Translations under genes and position numbers: made by a program
The notes under the pieces: generated by a model
The model's database searches: none
What the model was told of the DNA's origin: nothing
What the model saw: only the letters and a program-made list of their open reading frames with translations
Assembly (NCBI GenBank): GCA_036504035.1
Contig: DASXVV010000002.1
Location: forward strand, 124,001 to 188,000
Reading direction: 5' to 3'
Length of the DNA stretch: 64,000 bases
From: Candidatus Deferrimicrobiaceae bacterium
Lineage (GTDB): Bacteria > Desulfobacterota > Deferrimicrobia > Deferrimicrobiales > Deferrimicrobiaceae
Part shown: piece by piece, positions 26,888 through 37,260 of the stretch
How the letters are laid out: the number at the start of each line of letters is the position of its first letter
Position numbering within the stretch: the first letter of the stretch is position 1

Positions 26888-28048
26888 ATGATTGAAAGAT
26901 CGGCTCACCACACGTTGTTTCGGTTGGCGCGGGGATTCCCCGTTGTCGCCATGACTGGTCCTCGCCAGTCCGGCAAGACGACCCTCGCCAAAATGGCGTT
27001 TCCCAATAAACCGTACCTGTCACTGGAAGACCCGGACATGCGTGCGCTTGCTGAAAGTGACCCCCGTGGGTTGCTGGCGCGCTTTCCCGATGGGGCGATT
27101 CTGGACGAAGCTCAGCGTGCTCCGGAACTGTTTTCTTATCTGCAGACGCGGGTCGACGCGGATTCGCGCGCAGGCCTGTTCGTGTTGACCGGCTCCCAAC
27201 AGTTCGGCCTGCTGTCCGGCATCAGTCAATCTCTAGCCGGCCGAGTCGGGTTGGTGCAATTGCTCCCGTTTTCGGCCGAGGAACTGAAAGCGGCGAAGTG
27301 CCTTCCCGGGAATCTCGACGAGTTGCTCTTTCGAGGCCTGTACCCGCCGCTGTACGACCGGGATATTCAGCCGGGCGACTGGTATGCCGGCTACATGACG
27401 ACCTATATCGAGCGAGATGTGCGCCAGTTGATCAACGTCCGCGACCTTTCCACGTTTCAGCGTTTCGTCAAGATGTGCGCGGCACGTACCGGGCAACTGC
27501 TCAACCTCTCTTCCCTTGCTTCGGACTGCGGCATCTCCCACAACACGGCGGCATCCTGGATTTCAGTGCTGGAGGCGAGTTATATCATCCACCTGCTTCG
27601 ACCCCATCACCGCAATTTCAACAAACGTCTCGTCAAGTCGCCCAAGCTCTATTTCTGGGATGTCGGGCTGGCGGCATGGCTGCTGGGAATCCGGGAAGTT
27701 GGGCAGATCGCATTCCACGCCCAACGCGGGGCGTTGTTCGAGACCTTTGTAGTGGCGGAGTTTCTCAAGGCGCGATTCAACCGCGGATTGCCGTCGAACC
27801 TGTTCTTCTGGCGCGACAGCAAGGGGCTGGAGATCGACCTGGTCATTGAAGAAGGCGAAACACTGACGCCGGTCGAAATCAAATCGGGACAGACGATCGC
27901 GCCGGATTTTCTCGACGGTCTGAAACGGTGGGCGGCACTCTCCGGCACGGAGAAGCACCCGGTCTGGCTCGTGTACGGCGGCGACAAAGAGATGATTCGC
28001 GGACTCGCAACCATCCTCCCCTGGAACGATTTCCGTCGCTTCCAGTGA
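26888..28048 (+). CDS. AAA_14/DUF4143 ATPase
   Basis: 386 aa. The N-terminal AAA domain has Walker A VVAMTGPRQSGKTTLAKMAF and Walker B-like GAILDEAQRAPELFSYLQ, with sensor LFVLTGSQQF. The C-terminal DUF4143 domain contains PKLYFWDVGLAAWLLGI, GALFETFVVAEFLKARFN and a nuclease-like FFWRDSKGLEIDLVIE...PVEIKSG (PD-(D/E)XK-type pattern D..ExK). Such proteins are widespread accessory genes of uncertain role. Its stop is only 6 bp from the oldest CRISPR repeat, so the array ends against this gene. Confidence 0.9.
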   Translation: MIERSAHHTLFRLARGFPVVAMTGPRQSGKTTLAKMAFPNKPYLSLEDPDMRALAESDPRGLLARFPDGAILDEAQRAPELFSYLQTRVDADSRAGLFVLTGSQQFGLLSGISQSLAGRVGLVQLLPFSAEELKAAKCLPGNLDELLFRGLYPPLYDRDIQPGDWYAGYMTTYIERDVRQLINVRDLSTFQRFVKMCAARTGQLLNLSSLASDCGISHNTAASWISVLEASYIIHLLRPHHRNFNKRLVKSPKLYFWDVGLAAWLLGIREVGQIAFHAQRGALFETFVVAEFLKARFNRGLPSNLFFWRDSKGLEIDLVIEEGETLTPVEIKSGQTIAPDFLDGLKRWAALSGTEKHPVWLVYGGDKEMIRGLATILPWNDFRRFQ

Positions 28049-28054
28049 ATGGTT

Positions 28055-31000
28055 GCCCTCGTCCCCGCGCTCGCGGGGAACGGAGCGAAGGTCGAGCCGG
28101 AGCCGGCGGAACCGACGGTTCATCCCCGCGCTCGCGGGGAACGGCCGACTCTTTTCCGTATGCCGACGGATCTGTTCGGTTCATCCCCGCGCTCGCGGGG
28201 AACGGCTCGGTATCCAGTGCATTATTCACAATTCAACCGGTTCATCCCCGCGCTCGCGGGGAACGGCCAGAGCCGCCCGATCCGCCCGGGTGGACCATCG
28301 GTTCATCCCCGCGCTCGCGGGGAACGGTGCTCGACGACCGGCACCGGGAAGAACGCCCGCGGTTCATCCCCGCGCTCGCGGGGAACGGCTGGTCCAGGCC
28401 GCGCTGGCGGTGCTTGAGGTCGGTTCATCCCCGCGCTCGCGGGGAACGGGCAAAAAGCAAATGCTTTTTCATCGTCGTCTCCGGTTCATCCCCGCGCTCG
28501 CGGGGAACGGTTCGGCATATCAGCTGGCCTTGGCTTCGGAGTGGGTTCATCCCCGCGCTCGCGGGGAACGGGCGACATTCCCGTCGGCAAGGATCGCCAC
28601 CGTCGGTTCATCCCCGCGCTCGCGGGGAACGGGAAGAAAAAGTCGAGGCGAATATCCTCGTCGTCGGTTCATCCCCGCGCTCGCGGGGAACGGTGTCAAG
28701 GTTGCGCTATCCGATTTCTCAAAACCGGTTCATCCCCGCGCTCGCGGGGAACGGCTTTGAGCAGGATGCCGTTAACCCTATATCCTCGGTTCATCCCCGC
28801 GCTCGCGGGGAACGGGGCCAGAAGATCTACATCCCCAAGGGGATCAGCGGTTCATCCCCGCGCTCGCGGGGAACGGACCGCCGCGATGTCGGCTGTCGAA
28901 GTCGAATCCGGTTCATCCCCGCGCTCGCGGGGAACGGAGCTCCTTGGTCGCCGCCGTGTTCACCATCGACGGTTCATCCCCGCGCTCGCGGGGAACGGTG
29001 TTCGCCTATAAGGTACGGGCGGGCGGGCGCCGGTTCATCCCCGCGCTCGCGGGGAACGGATATTTGCAGGACCCGTCAAGCGTGCCGTTTTCGGTTCATC
29101 CCCGCGCTCGCGGGGAACGGGATGCCTTCTCGGGGGTCGACCCGCAGGTGGCCGGTTCATCCCCGCGCTCGCGGGGAACGGAGTGGCAGGAAGTGCCGAA
29201 CCTCCGCCATCCCCGGTTCATCCCCGCGCTCGCGGGGAACGGCCGCTTCCGTCGGGACATAGTTTCCCTGGTTTCGGTTCATCCCCGCGCTCGCGGGGAA
29301 CGGCAATGCGTCACACGTTAGATGATCATCTAACGCGGTTCATCCCCGCGCTCGCGGGGAACGGGTTTTCGGCTCGCAAAAGGCGCAATGCGGTTTCGGT
29401 TCATCCCCGCGCTCGCGGGGAACGGTCGATCTTTCCATTGTTCGTTGGCGCTCGATGCGGTTCATCCCCGCGCTCGCGGGGAACGGGCTACACGGTAAAC
29501 ATATCCGCCGGATACAGTCGGTTCATCCCCGCGCTCGCGGGGAACGGCTTTGCGGCAAACCATTATGTTAGGCCGGGGGCGGTTCATCCCCGCGCTCGCG
29601 GGGAACGGGCGAACAGCCAGTGCGCGACGGGCACGGAGAGCGGTTCATCCCCGCGCTCGCGGGGAACGGTGGAATTGCGGATTTCTGGTCACCATACGGG
29701 GCGGTTCATCCCCGCGCTCGCGGGGAACGGCATGAGCCGAGAACGCTCAAATACTACGCCGACGGTTCATCCCCGCGCTCGCGGGGAACGGGATGGTGGC
29801 GAAGCGCAACGACGTGTCTTCCCCGGTTCATCCCCGCGCTCGCGGGGAACGGCAATGCCGTCGTCAAGGGGAGATCAAAGGTTTCGGTTCATCCCCGCGC
29901 TCGCGGGGAACGGGTTGATTTCCTCGTCGAACATCTCGGGGAGGTCGGTTCATCCCCGCGCTCGCGGGGAACGGGCTTGGCCCTTGTGCTTCCACATCTT
30001 CGCGGCCGGTTCATCCCCGCGCTCGCGGGGAACGGTACATGGCACCGACCGGAAAATGGCAATTCAACGGTTCATCCCCGCGCTCGCGGGGAACGGTTCT
30101 TCAACATCGCCGGGAAATTTGAAGACGCCGGTTCATCCCCGCGCTCGCGGGGAACGGTGAAAATCGCACCCGGTCTCCGGGTGGACCGACGGTTCATCCC
30201 CGCGCTCGCGGGGAACGGCGACGCCTGACCCCGGGGACGGGAAGCGCCGACGGTTCATCCCCGCGCTCGCGGGGAACAGAGGTTGTCGAACATGATCCGC
30301 GTATTCGGCATCGGTTCATCCCCGCGCTCGCGGGGAACGGTCCTACCCCGGCGTTTCCAAAAGTACCAACGGCGGTTCATCCCCGCGCTCGCGGGGAACG
30401 GTGTGGGGGCCGCTGAAAATACAAGACAACGTCCGGTTCATCCCCGCGCTCGCGGGGAACGGGGGCAATGCGACGGACGTATGGACCGCACCGTCGGTTC
30501 ATCCCCGCGCTCGCGGGGAACGGACGGCGGCGGTCGGCGCGAGAAACCCGTCCGCCGGTTCATCCCCGCGCTCGCGGGGAACGGATCCAGGAGTGCCGGG
30601 GCGGGATGGTGTTTTTCGGTTCATCCCCGCGCTCGCGGGGAACGGAACGCCATGCTCGCCCCAATGACGGCGGCCCCCGGTTCATCCCCGCGCTCGCGGG
30701 GAACGGGGATCACGTCGTCATGGATAGGTTCGGCGTCCCGGTTCATCCCCGCGCTCGCGGGGAACGGTTATCCGGGCGCTCGCACCGATCGATGAACCGC
30801 GGTTCATCCCCGCGCTCGCGGGGAACGGTGGCGAGCTCGATCGCGGACCAGGTGTAACCCCGGTTCATCCCCGCGCTCGCGGGGAACGGTCGATGAGGAT
30901 GCTGCTCGGCGTGCTGCTCTCCGGTTCATCCCCGCGCTCGCGGGGAACGGCCTAGTAATATCTACTAATGTCCCCCATCCCCCGGTTCATCCCCGCGCTC

Positions 31001-32900
31001 GCGGGGAACGGTATATTTTTTTCGTCGGCCTTGCATAGTCTACGGTTCATCCCCGCGCTCGCGGGGAACGGATACGGGCCATGTCCCGGCCCGGCCGAGC
31101 AAACGGTTCATCCCCGCGCTCGCGGGGAACGGGCCAGCGCGTCGTACCTGAAAAACCTAGACATCGGTTCATCCCCGCGCTCGCGGGGAACGGATCCTGA
31201 GGGAACAAGCTTAATGCGTGATGTTCGGTTCATCCCCGCGCTCGCGGGGAACGGAGCATTTAAAGCGATATTGCTAACTAAATTCCCGGTTCATCCCCGC
31301 GCTCGCGGGGAACGGAAAAATCCCGTCCTCCTCTCACCATGAAAGACCGGTTCATCCCCGCGCTCGCGGGGAACGGTTTCCCGCCCCGGATAGATACCGG
31401 GTAATCGACGGTTCATCCCCGCGCTCGCGGGGAACGGCACCATGCAGTAATACCAGCGAAAGCACCCGACGGTTCATCCCCGCGCTCGCGGGGAACGGCC
31501 GAGAGATATCCAAGAAAACAGGTAAACCCGCGGTTCATCCCCGCGCTCGCGGGGAACGGAAATTTAGATAACTTAATAACTTTCATGATGGCGGTTCATC
31601 CCCGCGCTCGCGGGGAACGGCTTCTGCTTGCGCTTTGCTCCCGATTCGCTATCGGTTCATCCCCGCGCTCGCGGGGAACGGAATTTTTCCGAACGATTGC
31701 GCCAGTCGTATGACGGTTCATCCCCGCGCTCGCGGGGAACGGATCGCCCACAACATATCTTCAACCCCGTTGGTCGGTTCATCCCCGCGCTCGCGGGGAA
31801 CGGACGGCACCCGAATACCGATTCGCCTGCTCGAACGGTTCATCCCCGCGCTCGCGGGGAACGGTCGCCAAACCTTCGAATGTGTCCCAGTTCGACCGGT
31901 TCATCCCCGCGCTCGCGGGGAACGGCAACCTCACGCTTGCCGAAGCGCCGAAACCCACGGTTCATCCCCGCGCTCGCGGGGAACGGGTGCGGGTGATGAC
32001 CTCCAACTCGGCCAACGCCGGTTCATCCCCGCGCTCGCGGGGAACGGGGTCTGTCCGATGCGGATAGGGGGCATGATGTCGGTTCATCCCCGCGCTCGCG
32101 GGGAACGGGGGTACGGCGTGCTGGGGCTGTCGCGCTCCGGCGGTTCATCCCCGCGCTCGCGGGGAACGGATCCGGCTCCGGATCCGCTCAAGATCGACAC
32201 GCGGTTCATCCCCGCGCTCGCGGGGAACGGTTCCGCTGTGGACACGTAGGCGCGGCGGCGATCGGTTCATCCCCGCGCTCGCGGGGAACGGGAGATCGTC
32301 GTACTCTCCCGGATGAGGCCCACCGGTTCATCCCCGCGCTCGCGGGGAACGGCCCGCGTGTTCCTTCCCAACGATACGCACTCACGGTTCATCCCCGCGC
32401 TCGCGGGGAACGGGCCATCCAGCCGCAGCACGAGGCCGGGAACATCGGTTCATCCCCGCGCTCGCGGGGAACGGAGTCCCCCGGGAACCACCGGTAATAT
32501 CCATCGCGGTTCATCCCCGCGCTCGCGGGGAACGGATTGGCGCTCGATTACGTGTTGCCAAGGGTTACGGTTCATCCCCGCGCTCGCGGGGAACGGTCGT
32601 CGGTGTAGATAACCCCGGTCAGCGCGTCCGGTTCATCCCCGCGCTCGCGGGGAACGGAACCCCCACTTCGCGTCGGCGTAGACCTCGCTCGGTTCATCCC
32701 CGCGCTCGCGGGGAACGGGGGGCGGCGGGCTCCTGGGGAGCGGACTGCGCGGTTCATCCCCGCGCTCGCGGGGAACGGTGGACGGCCCGCACGGAATCGG
32801 TGAACCCCATCGGTTCATCCCCGCGCTCGCGGGGAACGGTCGTCGTAGCCGACCGATACCACGGCGGACGACGGTTCATCCCCGCGCTCGCGGGGAACGG
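28055..32900 (-). CRISPR. Type I-E CRISPR array: 80 repeats, 79 spacers
   Basis: Repeats are 29 bp, starting CGGTTCATCC and ending CGGGGAACGG on the plus strand, with a palindromic CCCCGCG/CGCGGGG core, spaced 61 bp apart; spacers are 32 bp except two of 31 bp (31012-31042 and 32719-32749). The repeat at 28055 differs at five or more positions in its first half, marking the distal end. The reverse strand gives the I-E form whose crRNA 5' handle would be AUGAACCG, so transcription runs right to left from the leader beside cas2. One repeat (30251) ends GGGAACAG, and one (28543) begins with G instead of C. By eye, no duplicated spacers were noticed. Confidence 0.98.
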
Positions 32901-33006
32901 ACTTCGCGTAAGCACGCGAAGTCATAGACATATAATTGACTGATTATTTCCACCAATAAATTGCGCTCTAATCAAATGTCAAAGATCATCTCCTAATCGC
33001 TTACAG
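32901..33006 (-). promoter_or_regulatory. CRISPR leader and array promoter
   Basis: 106-bp AT-rich stretch between the cas2 stop and the first repeat. On the minus strand, TTGACA (32977-32982) and TTTATT (32955-32960) are 16 bp apart, giving a transcript starting about 48 nt before the first repeat. A perfect 9-bp inverted repeat, ACTTCGCGT-AAGC-ACGCGAAGT, occupies 32901-32922 and touches the first repeat. A one-mismatch IHF-like site (AATCAGTCAATTA, minus strand) lies in between. Confidence 0.75.
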
Positions 33007-34192
<1,186 letters not shown>

Positions 34193-34195
34193 TCG

Positions 34196-34882
34196 CTATC
34201 CCGCTGAAGCCACGGACAAGAGACCGAGCCCCATGGCTTTTCCGTGACCAATTCCGCCCAGCACCGCAGATCGAAACTTTTCCGGATCGGAAACGATCAG
34301 CGTCCCGTCATAGAGAACTGAAAACACGCATATTTCATGATCGTTCCCTCTCTTCTTGCTCCTGAGTATCTGTTCCTGGGATATGGCCACACCAAGGCGG
34401 AGTACCTGCCCTTCCTCCTCATCATCAACCCTTTTGAGCGAAGGGAGATCGAATCCGTGGTAATCCTTACCCTTCCGGAACAGCCACTTTTCCTGTTCTG
34501 GAGTTTTCATCAGTCCAAGCCGTTTCCCGCCGCGGCATACGCTCGGATTCGCGCGAAGACGGAAACGGAATTTTTGACCTGATCGAATTGCCCCCAATCC
34601 AAGTCGCTCGTCGATGTCGATCGCCGGATCCGGCTCGCGCTTCAACCATCCCTTGATCCCGATCCGCGACCAATCCGGAAGAGACCTGCTTTGGATCAGA
34701 ATTCTGGGTGATCCGACCGTCATATTTTCCGGTTCCATCCGCCAAAGGAATTCCCCTTGCGGACATTTCGTGTCCCGACTTGAAAATGCCCGGCACAAAG
34801 TCGAATGAAGTTCGTAGGGTTCGGCAAGATCCCGGCGCGCCTCCCGGCAACGTGCATCGAGGAATATCCTATGGAGATACAT
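34196..34882 (-). CDS. cas6e: Cas6e crRNA endoribonuclease (CasE)
   Basis: 228 aa. It cleaves pre-crRNA at the repeat hairpin and stays in Cascade. The N-terminus MYLHRIFLDARCREARRDL is typical of Cas6e (MYLSR..L), with HSTLCRAF containing a candidate catalytic His. The C-terminal glycine-rich loop GGIGHGKAMGLGLLSV is the family hallmark. The start is at the ATG of MYLHR; it overlaps cas5e by 14 bp. Confidence 0.95.
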   Translation of the reverse strand: MYLHRIFLDARCREARRDLAEPYELHSTLCRAFSSRDTKCPQGEFLWRMEPENMTVGSPRILIQSRSLPDWSRIGIKGWLKREPDPAIDIDERLGLGAIRSGQKFRFRLRANPSVCRGGKRLGLMKTPEQEKWLFRKGKDYHGFDLPSLKRVDDEEEGQVLRLGVAISQEQILRSKKRGNDHEICVFSVLYDGTLIVSDPEKFRSAVLGGIGHGKAMGLGLLSVASAG

Positions 34883-35561
34883 CACGGCCCTCCGCTGGAA
34901 AGGGAATCCACTCGGACTGGACATACCGTCCGCCAAACTTTCGTTCGGCAAAACTGCTCAGAGGTTGGTCCATCCGAAATGAACCTGATCCATCAAAAGA
35001 CTCGCTCGACAGCAAAAGCCGATCAGGTACATTTTCCCGTGACCGCTTTGTGACGATCCAAGGCCAGAGGGAAAGGGCTTCCTTTAGCGAAACATCCTGT
35101 ATTCCGTCATCAAGCCAAATCGGCTCGGATGGCACATATGACTTCCTCCCCAAGGATAATGGCCATACAGGGTTCTGGAGGCTTGCCTGGATCTTATCTA
35201 GCAATTCCCGGTTGCCTTCCATCCCAACGAGAAAAGCCGAGTCGGCGAGGTAATGACGAGTCGAGACGACGCCGTCCTTCGATCGGGTGCCATCAGCCTT
35301 GATGACCGTGTCGTCCTTGTTGCATCCAGCTGTCTGGTACTCACGCCTTGGGATCCCTGCACGATCGTGCCGCACGCCCATCGGCATTCGGACCATGGGC
35401 TCGAGGTCATCCCAGTTTCCGCGATCAATACCCCTCGCTGCGGCAAGCAGACCGATCACACCAGACTTGCTTGGTTCCTTCCCGGTATCGCGTTCGTTGA
35501 ATCGACTGGTCGTTCCCCAAGACTGAAGGGGGCCGATCAGCCGAAGGAGTATCGTTGGCAT
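34869..35561 (-). CDS. cas5e: Cas5e Cascade subunit (CasD)
   Basis: 230 aa; caps the 5' handle of crRNA. The family N-terminus TILLRLIGPLQSWGTTSRF is followed by TGKEPSKSGVIGLLAAARG and the MGVRHDRAG segment. It lies 2 bp after cas7e and overlaps cas6e. Confidence 0.96.
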   Translation of the reverse strand: MPTILLRLIGPLQSWGTTSRFNERDTGKEPSKSGVIGLLAAARGIDRGNWDDLEPMVRMPMGVRHDRAGIPRREYQTAGCNKDDTVIKADGTRSKDGVVSTRHYLADSAFLVGMEGNRELLDKIQASLQNPVWPLSLGRKSYVPSEPIWLDDGIQDVSLKEALSLWPWIVTKRSRENVPDRLLLSSESFDGSGSFRMDQPLSSFAERKFGGRYVQSEWIPFPAEGRDVSP

Positions 35562-35563
35562 GG

Positions 35564-36739
35564 CTAGCCCCTCACGGCCTCTATCGTCCGCTCGATGAGA
35601 TTTCCTAGCGAAACAGTCTCGGTCCCGAATTCCTTGATTTCAGCGCCCACCGGGTTGAGAACAAAAGTTTGCTCCTCGCCACCATAGACGCCCTTTAGAG
35701 AATTCCCTTTCTGGACCAGCCGATCTGCAGACACACGAGTCAACGATTCGTCTTTCCTTGCCCGGATAGCGTTTTCGAAGGCATTGGCGAGGTTGCGCGG
35801 AGCACCATTTTTCCGGATAGTGACTGCGACGAACTCCGGAGGGTTGTGTGCGGCAAACGTATTTTGCTTGCCGGTCGGCTCCGAGATGACGAACCCTTCG
35901 ACAAATGCCCGAAGACCTTTCTCCGCCAAGCCATCCACTTCCTTGTCTCCGAGATTCGATTGGAGCTTGTCGAAATCCACGACGGCATACCGATAGAAAC
36001 ATGCCGAATTGAACTCGATTGTTCCCATCATGTCGGCTCCCGCCGTGTCTTCCGGCTTGCGCTCGTCCACTGCCGTATAAAAATCGAATTCCCGCTCGAC
36101 GGCATGCGTGGAGATGGCATGAGCAACCTGGCAGGAGGCATCCTGATTTTTTTGGGGCATATTTGCAAGCATGCGACCGAACAATGCCAAGTCAATTGCC
36201 TTTCCACCGTCGAACACCTTGAGGATCTCTTCCTTGAGTTTCGGATTCTCCCCCTTTTCCTTTTTCCCCTTTCCCTTCTTCTTGCCTTCCGGCACCTCGA
36301 ATTCGGCCCCATTATCGGCATCAAGCTCATCCCATTTGGCCTCGATGATTTCGGCCAGCTGCCCGATCTCCTTTTTACCAAGGAACAAGAGAACTTCGTT
36401 TTTGCCATCTTCAGAAACCGGAAGCCCAACAACTTCCAATGCAAGACGAATCTTGTTTTCCGTGATTTCCTTGTCGGTGTGCCCCTTTCGATCTAGTTCT
36501 TCCAGCAAGGCGTCCATGACCCGCTTCGTCCGTTCAGCCATATCGGCCTTGGCAATCAGTCTCCCTTCGCTTACAAGCCCATAGAAATGTTGACGCACGG
36601 CCCGTTTCAGGCATTGGCTCGATATCCGCGCACGACGGCTGCCACCGAATATCGCGTCCTTCGGCGCGCCCGTATCATCCCTGTTCAAGTTTGAGGGAGC
36701 GTAGTTCTGCAGGATATGAATCTCGACCAGTTTCTTCAT
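35564..36739 (-). CDS. cas7e: Cas7e Cascade backbone subunit (CasC)
   Basis: 391 aa, the repeated crRNA-binding backbone. The N-terminus LVEIHILQNYAPSNLNRDDTG, GGSRRARISSQCLKRAVR and the thumb-region NMPQKNQDASCQVAHAISTH are typical. An extra lysine-rich, low-complexity insertion (GKKKGKGKKEKGENPK) interrupts the chain near residues 151-167. It overlaps the end of cas11 by 4 bp. Confidence 0.96.
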   Translation of the reverse strand: MKKLVEIHILQNYAPSNLNRDDTGAPKDAIFGGSRRARISSQCLKRAVRQHFYGLVSEGRLIAKADMAERTKRVMDALLEELDRKGHTDKEITENKIRLALEVVGLPVSEDGKNEVLLFLGKKEIGQLAEIIEAKWDELDADNGAEFEVPEGKKKGKGKKEKGENPKLKEEILKVFDGGKAIDLALFGRMLANMPQKNQDASCQVAHAISTHAVEREFDFYTAVDERKPEDTAGADMMGTIEFNSACFYRYAVVDFDKLQSNLGDKEVDGLAEKGLRAFVEGFVISEPTGKQNTFAAHNPPEFVAVTIRKNGAPRNLANAFENAIRARKDESLTRVSADRLVQKGNSLKGVYGGEEQTFVLNPVGAEIKEFGTETVSLGNLIERTIEAVRG

Positions 36740-37260
36740 CGTGTTGCCTCCGCGTCGGGAATGGATTCGTTATCGTCTGCGACATCATTCGCCTGGATTC
36801 GGTAGAAAGATCGTGCCCACTCGTTCTGTGTTCGTCTCTTGTCGTCGTTCCACCACAAAAGCCCCTTCAACAAGTTATCGAAATCGATGTTTCGGTCTTT
36901 CAGCAGGGAAACCATCTGCCGCAGGCGGTACGGCAGCTGGTCGCGGTCCGAATCGAGCAGGGCGATGAATCGGTTCTCGGTGCTGCTTGAGTTGGCGTCC
37001 TTCATGTGGGACGAGCAAGCCCTGGCGAGCGGGACGCATTCTCCAGATCTGCCGCTGCGCCAGTGGGCAGCCCAGAGGCCCGCAACCAAATAGTGGGCCT
37101 CGCGTCGCCATCCATCGTCCAATCCGACCAAAAACGGTTCGACATAGGGATACGCTGATGGAAATGCGCCGGGCGGAAATGAAAGGCTTCGTCTCAATAC
37201 AGCCCGCACCTTGGTATCTCTTTCGCCTTGCTTCTCCAGCCATTCGATGAATCGGCTCAT
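36736..37260 (-). CDS. cse2: Cas11e small Cascade subunit (Cse2/CasB)
   Basis: 174 aa, all-helical small subunit contacting the target strand. LVAGLWAAHW and LPYRLRQMVSLLKDRNIDFDNLL are typical of Cse2. The ATG overlaps the cas8e stop (ATGA), preceded by AAGGAGGAGTC; the same junction sequence recurs at the cas3-cas8e boundary. Confidence 0.94.
   Translation of the reverse strand: MSRFIEWLEKQGERDTKVRAVLRRSLSFPPGAFPSAYPYVEPFLVGLDDGWRREAHYLVAGLWAAHWRSGRSGECVPLARACSSHMKDANSSSTENRFIALLDSDRDQLPYRLRQMVSLLKDRNIDFDNLLKGLLWWNDDKRRTQNEWARSFYRIQANDVADDNESIPDAEATR

Noticed and set aside
28049-32612. Several long open frames on both strands across the CRISPR array with repeating PRSRGT, PRARGER or PALAGNG motifs
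   Set aside because: They are artefacts of the 61-bp period of repeats without stop codons; spacers and repeats explain the whole stretch.
28055-32900. Array transcription on the plus strand
   Set aside because: The AT-rich leader and promoter are at the right end next to cas2, the degenerate repeat is at the left end, and the minus strand gives the standard I-E repeat and 5' handle.
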